Below are positions 15,001 through 23,544 of a stretch of 64,000 nucleotides of DNA, piece after piece. Origin of the DNA: Siphonodentalium dalli (Eukaryota > Mollusca > Scaphopoda > Gadilida > Siphonodentaliidae); contig CP136064.1 in NCBI GenBank assembly GCA_032622095.1, positions 5,697,512 to 5,761,511 on the forward strand, given 5' to 3'. Under the pieces are notes generated by a model. The model was not told where the DNA came from. It ran no database searches and worked only from the letters and a program-made list of their open reading frames with translations. The position numbers and the translations under genes were made by a program. Position 1 is the first letter of the stretch. Every line of letters begins with the position of its first letter.

Positions 15001-16452
15001 TGAGAGACGGGTTAACTGTGGCTGAATGGGAGAATCTATTGGTGAGAGACGGGTTAACAGTGGCTGAATGGGAGAATCTATTGGTGAGAGACGGGTTAAC
15101 AGTGGCTGAATGGGATAATCTATTGGTGAGAGACGGGTTAACAGTGGCTGAATGGGAGAATCTATTGGTGAGAGACAGGTTAACAGTGGCTGAATGGGAG
15201 AATCTATTGAGGTGAGAGACGGGTTAACAGTGAATGAATGGGAGAATCTATTGGTGAGAGACGGGTTAACAGTGAATGAATGGGAGAATCTATTGGTGAG
15301 AGACGGGTTAACAGTGAATGAATGGGAGAATCTATTGGTGAGAGACGGGTTAACAGTGAATGAATGGGAGAATCTATTGGTGAGAGACGGGTTAACAGTG
15401 AATGAATGGGAGAATCTATTGGTGAGAGACGGGTTAACAGTGAATGAATGGGAGAATCTATTGGTGAGAGACGGGTTAACAGTGAATGAATGGGAGAATC
15501 TATTGGTGAGAGACGGGTTAACAGTGAATGAATGGGAGAATCTATTGGTGAGAGACGGGTTAACAGTGGCTGAATGGGAGAATCTATTGGTGAGAGACGG
15601 GTTAACAGTGGCTGAATGGGAGAATCTATTGGTGAGAGACGGGTTAACAGTGAATGAATGGGAGAATCTATTGGTGAGTGACGGGTTAACAGTGAATGAA
15701 TGGGAGAATCTATTGGTGAGAGACGTGTTAACAGTGGCTGAATGGGAGAATCTATTGGTGAGAGACGGGTTAACAGTGGCTGAATGGGAGAATCTATTGG
15801 TGAGAGACGGGTTAACAGTGGCTGAATGGGAGAATCTATTGGTGAGAGACGGGTTAACAGTGAATGAATGGGAGAATCTATTGGTGAGAGACGGGTTAAC
15901 AGTGGCTGAATGGGAGAATCTATTGGTGAGAGACGGGTTAACAGTGAATGAATGGGAGAATCTATTGGTGAGTGACGGGTTAACAGTGAATGAATGGGAG
16001 AATCTATTGGTGAGAGACGTGTTAACAGTGGCTGAATGGGAGAATCTATTGGTGAGAGACGGGTTAACAGTGGCTGAATGGGAGAATCTATTGGTGAGAG
16101 ACGGGTTAACAGTGGCTGAATGGGAGAATCTATTGGTGAGAGACGGGTTAACAGTGAATGAATGGGAGAATCTATTGGTGAGAGACGGGTTAACAGTGGC
16201 TGAATGGGAGAATCTATTGGTGAGTGACGGGTTAACAGTGGCTGAATGGGAGAATCTATTGGTGAGTGACGGGTTAACAGTGGCTGAATGGGAGAATCTA
16301 TTGAGGCGAGAGCGGGTTAACAGTGGCTGAATGGGAGAATCTATTGGTGAGAGACGGGTTAACAGTGGCTGAATGGGAGAATCTATTGGTGAGAGACGGG
16401 TTAACAGTGGCTGAATGGGAGAATCTATCGAGGCGAGAGCGGGTTAACAGTG
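1..16452. repeat. 42-bp minisatellite array, about 390 units
   Basis: The unit reads GGGTTAACAGTGGCTGAATG followed by GGAGAATCTATTGGTGAGAGAC, 42 bp in all, so every unit carries a GTTAAC. The array runs off the left edge and stops abruptly at about 16452, where unrelated sequence starts. The commonest variant replaces GTGGCTGAATG with GTGAATGAATG; others change CTATTGGTG to CTATTGATG or CTATTGAGGCG. Because 42 is a multiple of 3 and the unit lacks stops in one forward and one reverse frame, very long spurious reading frames arise (14-residue units LTVAEWENLLVRDG forward and LTRLSPIDSPIQPL reverse). Units with +2 bp (CTATTGAGGTGAGAG, for example near 2507, 2887, 6882, 9408, 13860, 15208), units with -2 bp (GTGAGAGCGGG) and in-frame stops (TGAGAGAAT near 1696; CTATAG near 7476, 12225, 13148) show no coding constraint. 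It is probably in a 5' intron of, or upstream of, the syntaxin gene. Confidence 0.97.
9394..10300. repeat. Higher-order repeat inside the 42-bp array (464-bp block, two copies)
   Basis: A block beginning with the +2 variant unit (TGAATGAGAGAATCTATTGA) at 9394 recurs at 9858, an offset of 464 bp (eleven units plus 2 bp), with the same order of variant units, including consecutive units with GAATGTATTGG. Other blocks: 2493 and 2873 (380 bp, nine units plus 2); 4486 and 5032 (546 bp, thirteen units); 10398, 10818 and 11070 (420 and 252 bp); 12228 and 13151 (923 bp). These point to repeated multi-unit duplications by unequal exchange or replication slippage. Confidence 0.85.
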
Positions 16453-17226
16453 TGCAAATGTTAGCTTATTAGACTTGTAATACAAAGAAAATTTGTGGAA
16501 CCCAGACACCATTTGTCTTGGTTTATAGTTGCCCAGACATCGAGATGAGAAAATCCATGTCTCTTAATATGTTTGAACTTGCTCCACTCGTTTGTTGGAT
16601 GACTCACTCAGAATTATTGCCAGAGTTATGGGCCTTTTTTTAATCACCCAATTTTGTAGAATAAATGGGATATACTGGATTGGCTTTGACTGTCTGTCCG
16701 TCCGTCCGTTCTGTTCGTCCTGTCTTATACATGTCTGTCCGTTCGTTCTGTTCGTACGGGCTTATATCTTGTCTCTTTTGTTTGAACTTACTCTCGGGCT
16801 CCAAATAAAAGTCCAGTCCCAAATGTTAGTGCAGGGGGGAAATAAAAGGGCAGGGGGGAAATTCCATTGAAAGTTAATAAAAGTGCAGACCCAAATAATA
16901 GTGCAGGGGGAACTCTGAGCCCAAGAGTACCACACAGATATCACTATTTGTTTTATAGATGACTCACCCTGAGTTATTTGCCGTTTTTATACTCCCCAGT
17001 TATGGGAGTAAACTATATTTACTTTGTCTGTCCGTCCGTCTAGGTGTCCATTCGTCTGGAGATATATCTCAATCATCGGTTTTATCTCCATGAAAAGGAT
17101 TGTTCATCATCATGACTACTTTAAAATGAGGGGAAAATGGCATTGCTTGCATTTTCCATTCTAGAGTTATTCCTCTTTGTTTATCTGAAAGTCTTGGTTG
17201 CTTTGTCTGTCTGCACAGATACAATA
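16453..17226. other. Non-coding stretch with degenerate dispersed-repeat fragments
   Basis: No gene seen. It contains a run of TGTCTGTCCGTCCGTCCGTT-type sequence (16690-16760), two short degenerate copies of 'agtgcaggggggaa' (16829-16915), and at 16985-17200 a fragment of a dispersed element (TTTGTCTGTCCGTCCGTC, then 'tctagagttattcctctttg') that recurs at 23360-23580 and 38690-39050. Confidence 0.6.
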
Positions 17227-17332
17227 CAATAATGCCCTAAGTAATCGACTCCTTAACCACAGCAGAATTATGGGTAACTTTTCAGGATTTAGTCAGAAAT
17301 ACGGCTTGTTGCCATTCATCGGAAAGCTCTCA
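17227..17332 (+). mobile_element. Family D fold-back MITE, solo left arm
   Basis: It starts after TA with CAATAATGCCCTAAGTAATC and ends at the hairpin turn (GGAAAGCTCTCA). Only the left arm is present; full copies at 20718-20992 and 61419-61624 carry the inverted right arm. The sequence immediately after it is a short tandem array, so the right arm was lost or replaced. Confidence 0.75.
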
Positions 17333-17333
17333 C

Positions 17334-17510
17334 CGTGGTGGCATGCCAGCACCGTGGGTGTATGCCAGAGACTGGGGGTATGCCAGCACCATGGGGTATG
17401 CCAGCCAGCACCGTTGGGGTATGCCAGCACCGTGGGGGTACGCCAGCACCATGTGGGGCACTGTGCGGGGGGGGGGGGGGTATGCCAGCACCCGAGGTGT
17501 AACTTCTTGT
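17334..17510. repeat. GTATGCCAGCACCGTGGG short tandem array with poly-G
   Basis: About eight degenerate copies of a 17-19 bp unit (TATGCCAGCACCGTGGGG), interrupted near the right end by a run of about 14 G (from 17467). Open frames across it are low-complexity by-products. Confidence 0.8.
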
Positions 17511-17565
17511 TATATATGCATAACATGAATTTATCTATTGATTTTAGTGAGGGTAAATAAATGGG

Positions 17566-17932
17566 TGCACAGAGTAAATAGAATGTTTAAAGACGAGCCT
17601 TTAAAATATGGACGGGCAACAGCGGGCGGGGATTAAAACCTGTCAATTATTGTATTTAATTTTGCCTAAGGTGTGAAATATGATTTGTCAAATAGACACT
17701 AAATAATTCATAATATCAGACAGACAGCAAAACGCCTGTAAATATCTAATTATTTCTGGTTGGACATCGTTCAGTTCGACTTACTAGTACATCGTATGCT
17801 GCATCCATTGACCCCAAGAACTATAAAAGCCATTAGGATCGCGGGACTCCAGGAGAAGATGGGAATGTATATCATCTGTGATAGAATCGGTCCATATTTT
17901 AAGATGTAGCTGTTGTCAGAGATTTTCATCAT
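17566..17932. repeat. Duplicated segment, copy 1 (empty site)
   Basis: This segment is closely matched by 19817-20510. Shared landmarks are 'gaaatatgatttgtcaaata', 'cagacagcaaaa.cgcc', 'catccattgaccccaagaac', 'gccatta' and 'aggagaagatgggaatgtat'. Here 'gccatta' continues directly into 'ggatcg' at about 17830, whereas in copy 2 a 382-bp MITE sits at this point. It serves as the empty site for that insertion. Confidence 0.85.
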
Positions 17933-18650
17933 TCAATTTTTGTTTTCGAAAGTGGGGGAATTTTATTTTTTATTTTTATTTTATGACAGAATCATTACTG
18001 AATCGGAGTCTAAAAGTCAACTAATAAGGCCAAATAACAAATATTAATTGAGTCTCAGATACCACCGCATTGAAATAAATGTCCTGTTTTATTTAAATTT
18101 TTGATATTATGACCAAAACAAATCTAAAAAAATAAATAAAAAATTAAGTCCTCCCTTCCTCATTGATTTAGAAAAAAAATTGTCTGAGGCTCAAATAGTT
18201 TTTCTTCTTTTAGATTTAACTTGTTTGGAAACATATCCCCTGCAGTTTGATGCTATAAATAGGAAACATGGTAATGAGTTTGCTATAAATAGGAAACATG
18301 CTAATGAATTTACCTCCTGTGGTATGATGGCATATTTCCACTCTGTTTTTTTATTGTTGATGGGCACCCCAACCATACATGGCATGGGTACTGTCATATT
18401 TAATGGGTAATGTAGCTGAAACAATGCTACCCTATTTGTTTAATAACATACAAGACTTGTTAACAATATGAATTGTGAACGAATTACTCTCTACAGTTTA
18501 ATGTGATGTGAAACACCCGGTGATCAAATAGAAATTGAGAATAATCTTGTTCAATGCAGTAATTCTTAGAATTATTATATAATATGTCTTTAATTTTAAA
18601 TTTTTTATTACGAAGCATGATTTGATCTCAGTTTATGAATGTTACTGGTA
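17933..18650. other. AT-rich non-coding stretch
   Basis: No gene recognised. At 18040-18215 there is a fragment resembling 26725-27415 ('cctcattgatttagaaaaaa', 'ctgaggctcaaa'). A short direct repeat 'tgctataaataggaaacatg' lies at 18250-18302. Confidence 0.5.
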
Positions 18651-18658
18651 GCAAATAA

Positions 18659-19684
18659 CAAGTCTGGATACATTGTGTTCAGGGTCCGCGCTTGACAGAA
18701 ATGTACTTTTGCCAAATAATTTGCCAAATGAAAATATATTTTGCCAAATTCTTTTAGAATTTGCCAAATATTATTCCTGACAGTATCATTTTCTGCAACC
18801 TTGATTGAGTCTTATGTTTCGACACTCGCGGTTTGATATCAATAAAAAAATCAGTTAGTTAATAATTATACTCTCATCTCTATTGTGGTTTATCATACAA
18901 GAATAAACCAATCACTGAACAATACAATGGTAGAAGGGTTGCTTCATCAGAAGGGAACATCACAAGAGGATTAGCTATGTAAGCCCCACCATCACACTAA
19001 ATAGAGGTAATCCCTCCACCCATCGATACTAACGATATCAGATTAACTGCATCTTAATGGAGGTGTTAACTTTTGCGAAACAAAAAAAACACAACTAATA
19101 TAATTCCATTGTAATAATTTCCTAAAACAAATGGTATTGATTGACCGATATTTTTCAACTTTATTGAGGAATTAAAAAGTGACATGCCAAATGAAAATAT
19201 TTTTTGCCAAATGTGAATTATTTTTGCCATTGGCAAATTTGGCAAGTGGCAGCGCGAACCCTGATTGTGTCTGTCATCTGCCGAATGAGGTCCCAAGGGT
19301 GAATTTAGTGATGCTATCCTGCATCACCAAATTCACCCTCTGGGAACCTCAATTTGCTTAGACCACAAACCCTATGTGAGAGCTGGGTTAGATCGATGTT
19401 CCCCAGTTGAAGTTGGTGATGTTCAACCATTAGTCACCTCGATCATGCATTTTATCTTCTGCAAATTACAGGATATAAAAACTGAACAGAAGGGAAAAAG
19501 TACCGAAAAAAACAATGTTAATTTGAGATTATGCATGTAGATACATCCCAGAAGTTGAGGCCTGAGCAGAATGGTATCGCCAGAGGGTGAATTTGGTGAT
19601 ATGCTTGCCCTCTTGAATAGCGTCACTAAATTCATCCATGGGACCTCATTCTGTAAATGTCAAGACACACTATATCCAGGCATG
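18659..19684. mobile_element. Family E hAT-type MITE, split by a second hAT-type MITE
   Basis: The ends are CAAGTCTGGATACATTGTGT on the left and ACACACTATATCCAGGCATG on the right, flanked by a perfect 8-bp duplication GCAAATAA (18651-18658 and 19685-19692), the size typical of hAT transposition. Inside are the family E landmarks: GAATGAGGTCCCAAGGGTGA, inverted CACCCTCTGGGAACCTCA, and a central 'ccagttgaagttggtgatgt' block shared with the copies at 50987 and 63561. The left TIR is interrupted at 18680 by another element. No coding capacity is seen, so it is non-autonomous. Confidence 0.85.
18680..19263. mobile_element. hAT-type MITE, CAGGGTCCGCGCTTG ends
   Basis: The left end is CAGGGTCCGCGCTTG and the right end CAGCGCGAACCCTG. 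The flanking 8-mers are ATTGTGTT (18672-18679) and ATTGTGTC (19264-19271), 7 of 8 matching. Sub-terminal 'tttgccaaat' motifs recur at both ends. It belongs with the 1168-bp element at 23963-25130. It sits within the left terminal repeat of the family E element. Confidence 0.85.
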
Positions 19685-19815
19685 GCAAATAACCCCTGTT
19701 ATATTCACTATATCCAGGCATGGCAAATAACCCCTGTAATATTCACTATATCCAGGCATAGCAAATAACCCCTGTAATATTCACTATATCCAGGCATGGC
19801 AAATAACCCCTGTAT
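19669..19815. repeat. 38-bp tandem repeat, four copies, built from a transposon end plus its target site
   Basis: TATATCCAGG recurs at 19671, 19709, 19747 and 19785, exactly 38 bp apart. Each unit holds the right tip of the family E element, its target duplication GCAAATAA and 'cccctgtaatattcac'. Confidence 0.95.
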
Positions 19816-20043
19816 TATTCAGAGTAAAGAGAATGTGTTTCAAGATGGGGATAAACCAAGCAATTATTTCATCTTGCCTAAGTAGTGAAATATGATTTGT
19901 CAAATAGACACTAAATAATTCATAATATCAGACAGACAGCAAAAACGCCAGCAAATATATAATTATTTGTGGTCGGACATCGTTCAGTGCTACTTTCATC
20001 GAAAGCTGCATCCATTGACCCCAAGAACGAAAAAAGCCATTAA

Positions 20044-20425
20044 CCCTTTAACCAACAGAAGGGCCCTGTGCCAATGCATTCTCTTATATATGCGAGTCGA
20101 CCATAGGTCGCCTCGCATATATAAGAGAATGCATTGGCTTAACACATTAAAAATTATAAAATTGTTAAAGAATGTAAGAAAAAATGGTAAAAAGTGTTAA
20201 AAAAAGATTTTTTTTAGGCCAATGCATTCTCTTATATATGCGAGGCGACCTATGGTCGACTCGCATATATAAGAGAATGCATTGGCACAGGGCATAACTG
20301 TAACTATCACAATGTGGTCAAGGAGCCGGTTCCAATGATATCCATATTTGTATGGTTCTATTGAGACAGACCGAAGATATTTTAGGCTGTTGAAGCTTTA
20401 TTTGGCCGGTTTGTTGGGTAAAGGG
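20044..20425 (+). mobile_element. Family A piggyBac-type MITE (A1), 382 bp
   Basis: Ends CCCTTTAACCAACA and TGTTGGGTAAAGGG, flanked by TTAA at 20040-20043 and 20426-20429. Two inverted 69-nt hairpins lie inside, at 20070-20138 and 20218-20286. The stem is 33 bp with one T-C mismatch at stem position 28 and an ATA (or TAT) loop. A conserved unique 3' part follows ('caatgtggtca', 'tccatatttgtatggttcta', 'aagctttatttggccgg'). TTAA targets with CCC..GGG tips are the signature of the piggyBac superfamily. No transposase is encoded. Confidence 0.92.
20070..20138. repeat. 69-nt near-perfect hairpin module (type copy)
   Basis: The 5' arm starts GCCAATGCATTCTCTTATAT and the 3' arm ends ATATAAGAGAATGCATTGGC. 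Arms are 33 nt around a 3-nt ATA loop, with one mismatch. The reverse complement of the same module lies at 20218-20286. At least 30 copies of the module, intact or decayed, occur in the window inside families A, B and C. The frequent short ORFs containing CQCILLYMR or RIYKRMHW are translations of this hairpin and are not genes. Confidence 0.95.
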
Positions 20426-20717
20426 TTAAGATCGTGAAGCTACAGGAGAAGATGGGAATGTATATCATCCGTAATGGAATTGGTCCATATTAGGACATAG
20501 TTGTTTGCGAGAGATTTATTGGCCTTCACTACCCGATTGGCTCCATTTATTCTGCCATTCGATATAAACTGAGTGTCTGTGAAGAGAGTGGCGTGCTTTG
20601 ATAGAAAGGCTTTTCTTGTAGTATCTTTCAAATTTAAAACAGATCTGTTTGTGGAATTAGGGTTCTGTCAGTCATGTCAACAAAGGTTAATGTTTGTATA
20701 TATTGCAGAACATGCTA

Positions 20718-20992
20718 CAGTAATGCCCTAAGTAATCGACTCCTTAACCACAGCAGAATTATGGGTAACTTTTCAGGATTCAGTCTGAAATATGGCTTGT
20801 TGCCATTCATCGGAAAGCTCTCAGGGAGAGCTTTCCCCTGAGAGCTTTCCGATGAATTGCAACAAGCCATATTTCCGCAAGCTCAGGGAGAGCTTTCCGA
20901 TGAATGGCATCAAGCCATATTTCCCACTAAATCATAAAAAGTTACCCATAATTCTACTGTGGTTAATGAGTGGATTACTTAGGGCATTACTG
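20718..20992. mobile_element. Family D Tc1/mariner-like fold-back MITE, full copy
   Basis: It is flanked by TA (20716-20717 and 20993-20994) with ends CAGTAATGCCCTAAGTAATC and 'acttagggcattactg'. Inverted arms of over 100 bp meet near 'ggaaagctctc'. An extra partial arm copy ('gccatatttccgcaagctca') lies in the centre. TA targets and CAGT tips suit Tc1/mariner-type elements. No coding sequence. Confidence 0.88.
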
Positions 20993-20994
20993 TA

Positions 20995-21670
20995 GCTTGC
21001 TAACCAAGCAGGGCACATAATTTGGGTTGATAAAATTTTCCATTTGCCTTTTGTTCACCCAAGTCAAAATGTGGCAGACCTATTTTTCGTTCACCATAGC
21101 GCTGAGGAGAGTTCAGACTCAACCTTCAAAACAACTAATATGAATCGTACGTGACACGTAGTGGAGCAACCACACACACTGTGCCTCGAATTTTTATCGG
21201 CGACATAACACTAATAATAATTTAAGTAACAACATGCAATGGCCCTGGTGGAGACGACATGACAAGTATTATCATGGATTGTGCAATATTCTCGGGATTC
21301 TGGCCCGCAAAGCCAGCATGACGTAAATGATGTCATGAACCGTGCCATGACGTCTTCTCTGGTTTTCATTAAGCTAACTAACGAAATTGGTATAAATGAA
21401 ACTAATATGCCTAAATCACATGGGAATTCTTCGGAAGTTGACAATTTTTTTTCATCTAGTTGAAATCAATTTCAGAAAAAAACATACACGTCACCAGCAT
21501 TTGGCTCATCGCTATAGAAAATACAGAAACAAATATATGATGTCATCATTCACTAATGCGTGCTTCGTGCACTTGTGGTTGCTATCAATCATGAATCTTT
21601 CATTTTGAGATAAGTTCCAAGCACTAGAAAATCATCATCAGCTAACAAATGCATGAAATGGCCTTGGAAA
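20995..21670. other. Non-coding stretch with a degenerate dispersed repeat
   Basis: No gene recognised. Pieces at 21010-21140, 21610-21660 and 21955-22080 resemble 35950-36165 and 36726-36800 (shared landmarks 'cagactcaacc', 'agttccaa..actagaaaatcatcatca', 'cacaggtcaccatag'-like). An old dispersed repeat appears to have been split by later insertions at both places. Confidence 0.5.
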
Positions 21671-21949
21671 AAATTCATTGGAAAGTTCTCACTAAATCCT
21701 GAAAAGTTACCCATAATTCTGTTGTGGTTAACCCTTTGAGTGCCAGGGGCCGATCTCATCGGCCCTAAACCTACATAATAAGTCTGTTAAAGAATATAAG
21801 AATAAATTATAAAAATTGTAAAAAATTGTAAAAAAAATATGGTCGACTCGCATATATAAGAGAATGCATTGGCACAGGGTATATGGGTTGATACAAAAAT
21901 CGACCTGGCACTCAAAGGGTTAAGGAGTCCTTTATTTAGGGCATTACTG
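21671..21949. mobile_element. Family D fold-back MITE, right arm, interrupted by family B MITE
   Basis: The right arm ('actaaatcctgaaaagttac', 'cataattctgttgtgg') runs into TTAA. It is interrupted by the family B element at 21732-21919, resumes with 'ggagtcctttatttagggca' and ends at ATTACTG followed by TA. Uninterrupted copies read 'ctgtggttaaggagt', so the insertion duplicated exactly TTAA. Confidence 0.9.
21732..21919 (+). mobile_element. Family B piggyBac-type MITE (B1), 188 bp
   Basis: The left end is CCCTTTGAGTGCCAGGGGCC and the right end 'cctggcactcaaaggg', flanked by TTAA at 21728-21731 and 21920-21923. It holds only half of the shared hairpin ('ggtcgactcgcatatataag'), so it is a deletion derivative. 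Confidence 0.9.
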
Positions 21950-22230
21950 TAAGTCTAAGGTGCTACATCATCTGGGATCCAGTGTGGGCTCCCAGACCCC
22001 ACCCTCGGGAGCTCACTTCTGTGAGGGGCGACCTGTTGACAGGTCATCATAACTTTTCCATTCGCCCCAAATTTCATTGCCTGGCCAGCTGGCCTGGCCT
22101 AGTAGTAAAAAAGGCCCTTTAAATTTATAAGGGTTGTTCTAACCTAGTATATAAAGGGTCTTGTGCATTTAGAGGGTGGTCTGTTTGGTCCATGCTAGCT
22201 GAGTCAACAAATGGCAGTGTATGAGCATGG
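21950..22230. other. Non-coding dispersed-repeat remainder
   Basis: Contains 'ggacctgtt.acaggtca'-like palindromic sequence resembling 36726-36800. No gene. Confidence 0.4.
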
Positions 22231-22234
22231 TTAA

Positions 22235-22626
22235 CCCTTTACCCAACAGAACGGCCCTGTGCCAATGCATTCTCTTATATATGCGAGTCGACCATAGGTC
22301 GCCTCACATATATAAGAGAATGCATTGGCGTAACACATTAAAAATTATAAAATTGTTAAAGAATGTAAGAAAAAATGGTAAAAAGTGTTAATTTTTTTTT
22401 TTTTTTAGGCCAATGCATTCTTTTATATATGCGAGGCGACCTATGGTCGACTCGCATATATAAGAGAATGCATTGGCACAGGGCATAACTGTAACCATCA
22501 CAATGTGGTCAACGAACCGGTTCCAATGATATCCATATGTGTATGGTTCTATTGAGACAGACCGAAGATATTTTAGGCTGTTGAAGCTTTATTTGGCCGG
22601 TTTTGGCCGGTTTGTTGGGTAAAGGG
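22235..22626 (+). mobile_element. Family A MITE (A2), 392 bp
   Basis: Ends CCCTTTACCCAACA and TGTTGGGTAAAGGG; TTAA on both sides (22231-22234, 22627-22630). Two inverted hairpin modules and the unique 3' part are as in A1. Confidence 0.93.
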
Positions 22627-22809
22627 TTAAACTGTATCATATATATTACAGAGGGAGGAACTGTGAAACTGTCGGACTTTACTTTGAATGCAATGATGCA
22701 GTTCTGATATACATAAGAATCTATTACATACAATTATATGTTCTAGCATCATGCTGTGATACAGGAAATTGACAGCTAGGGTCTGCTAACTTCAGATTGA
22801 GTTTTCACA

Positions 22810-23053
22810 CCCTTTCATGATGGGAGCTGCGCTGGCGCAACATAAAAGACCCTATGCCAATGCATTATCTTATATATGCGAGTCAACCATATATAAGAGA
22901 ATATATAAGAGAATTGTAAAAAATAATATAAAATTTGTTAGGCCAATGCATTCTCTTATATACAGTAGGCGAGGTGACCTATGGATATATACAAGAGAAT
23001 GCACTGGCACAGGATTTTTAATGTTGCACCAGCACGGCTCCCGCCATAAAGGG
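22810..23053. mobile_element. Family C MITE (C1), degenerate
   Basis: The left end CCCTTTCATGATGGGAGCTG mirrors the right end 'acggctcccgccataaaggg'. One decayed and one partial copy of the TTATATATGCGAG hairpin lie inside. The flanks are no longer clear TTAA. Confidence 0.7.
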
Positions 23054-23544
23054 TTTAAGGATACGGATGGCCTTCACAATGGGTATTGCTGTTAAAAAAA
23101 AGTTACATCCGTTAAAACTGCCATAAACAGAAAGAATATTAAAATATAGACAGATTTTGTTCTTATACCAATCGTAAATATCGCATAAATATCATGTTAT
23201 TGTCAAGATTGTTCGCCATGTTAGTAAATAAAAACCATATTATGATACAGTACAGTGCATAAAGTGGGTGTGATATGCAAAACACTCAACACCGGGGAGA
23301 CCCCACTAAATGTACTTTGGTTAAAATTGACACCGATATACCGATAATGCCCCCCCCCCCCAATGATGTTCACTACTATGAGAGCATTCAATGGAGTGTT
23401 CAACCGTTTTGTCCAGATGTTTTATTTTAGAGTTATTCTTCTTTGTTTATCTGGAAATGTTTTTTTTTTTGTCCTTCGGAGCAGATATCTCCTTCACCGT
23501 TTGACGAATATCAATGAAAATTCAGTATGGATGTTCACTGCTAC
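23054..23544. other. Non-coding stretch, dispersed repeat fragment
   Basis: No gene. From about 23360 it carries the 'gagttattcttctttgttta' dispersed element also at 17150 and 39000. Its end is the probable source of the unit amplified in the following array. Confidence 0.5.

Larger units (their letters stand above)
19817..20510. repeat. Duplicated segment, copy 2 (filled site)
   Basis: Second copy of the 17566-17932 segment. It is split after 'gccattaa' by the family A MITE at 20044-20425 and resumes with 'gatcgtgaagctacaggaga'. Confidence 0.85.

Noticed and set aside
1-16452. CRISPR-like array
   Set aside because: There are no unique spacers; the whole 42-bp unit repeats, and the context is an animal genome.
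17293-17528. Cys/Trp-rich short ORFs over the GTATGCCAGCACC array
   Set aside because: Low-complexity translation of a short tandem repeat with poly-G.
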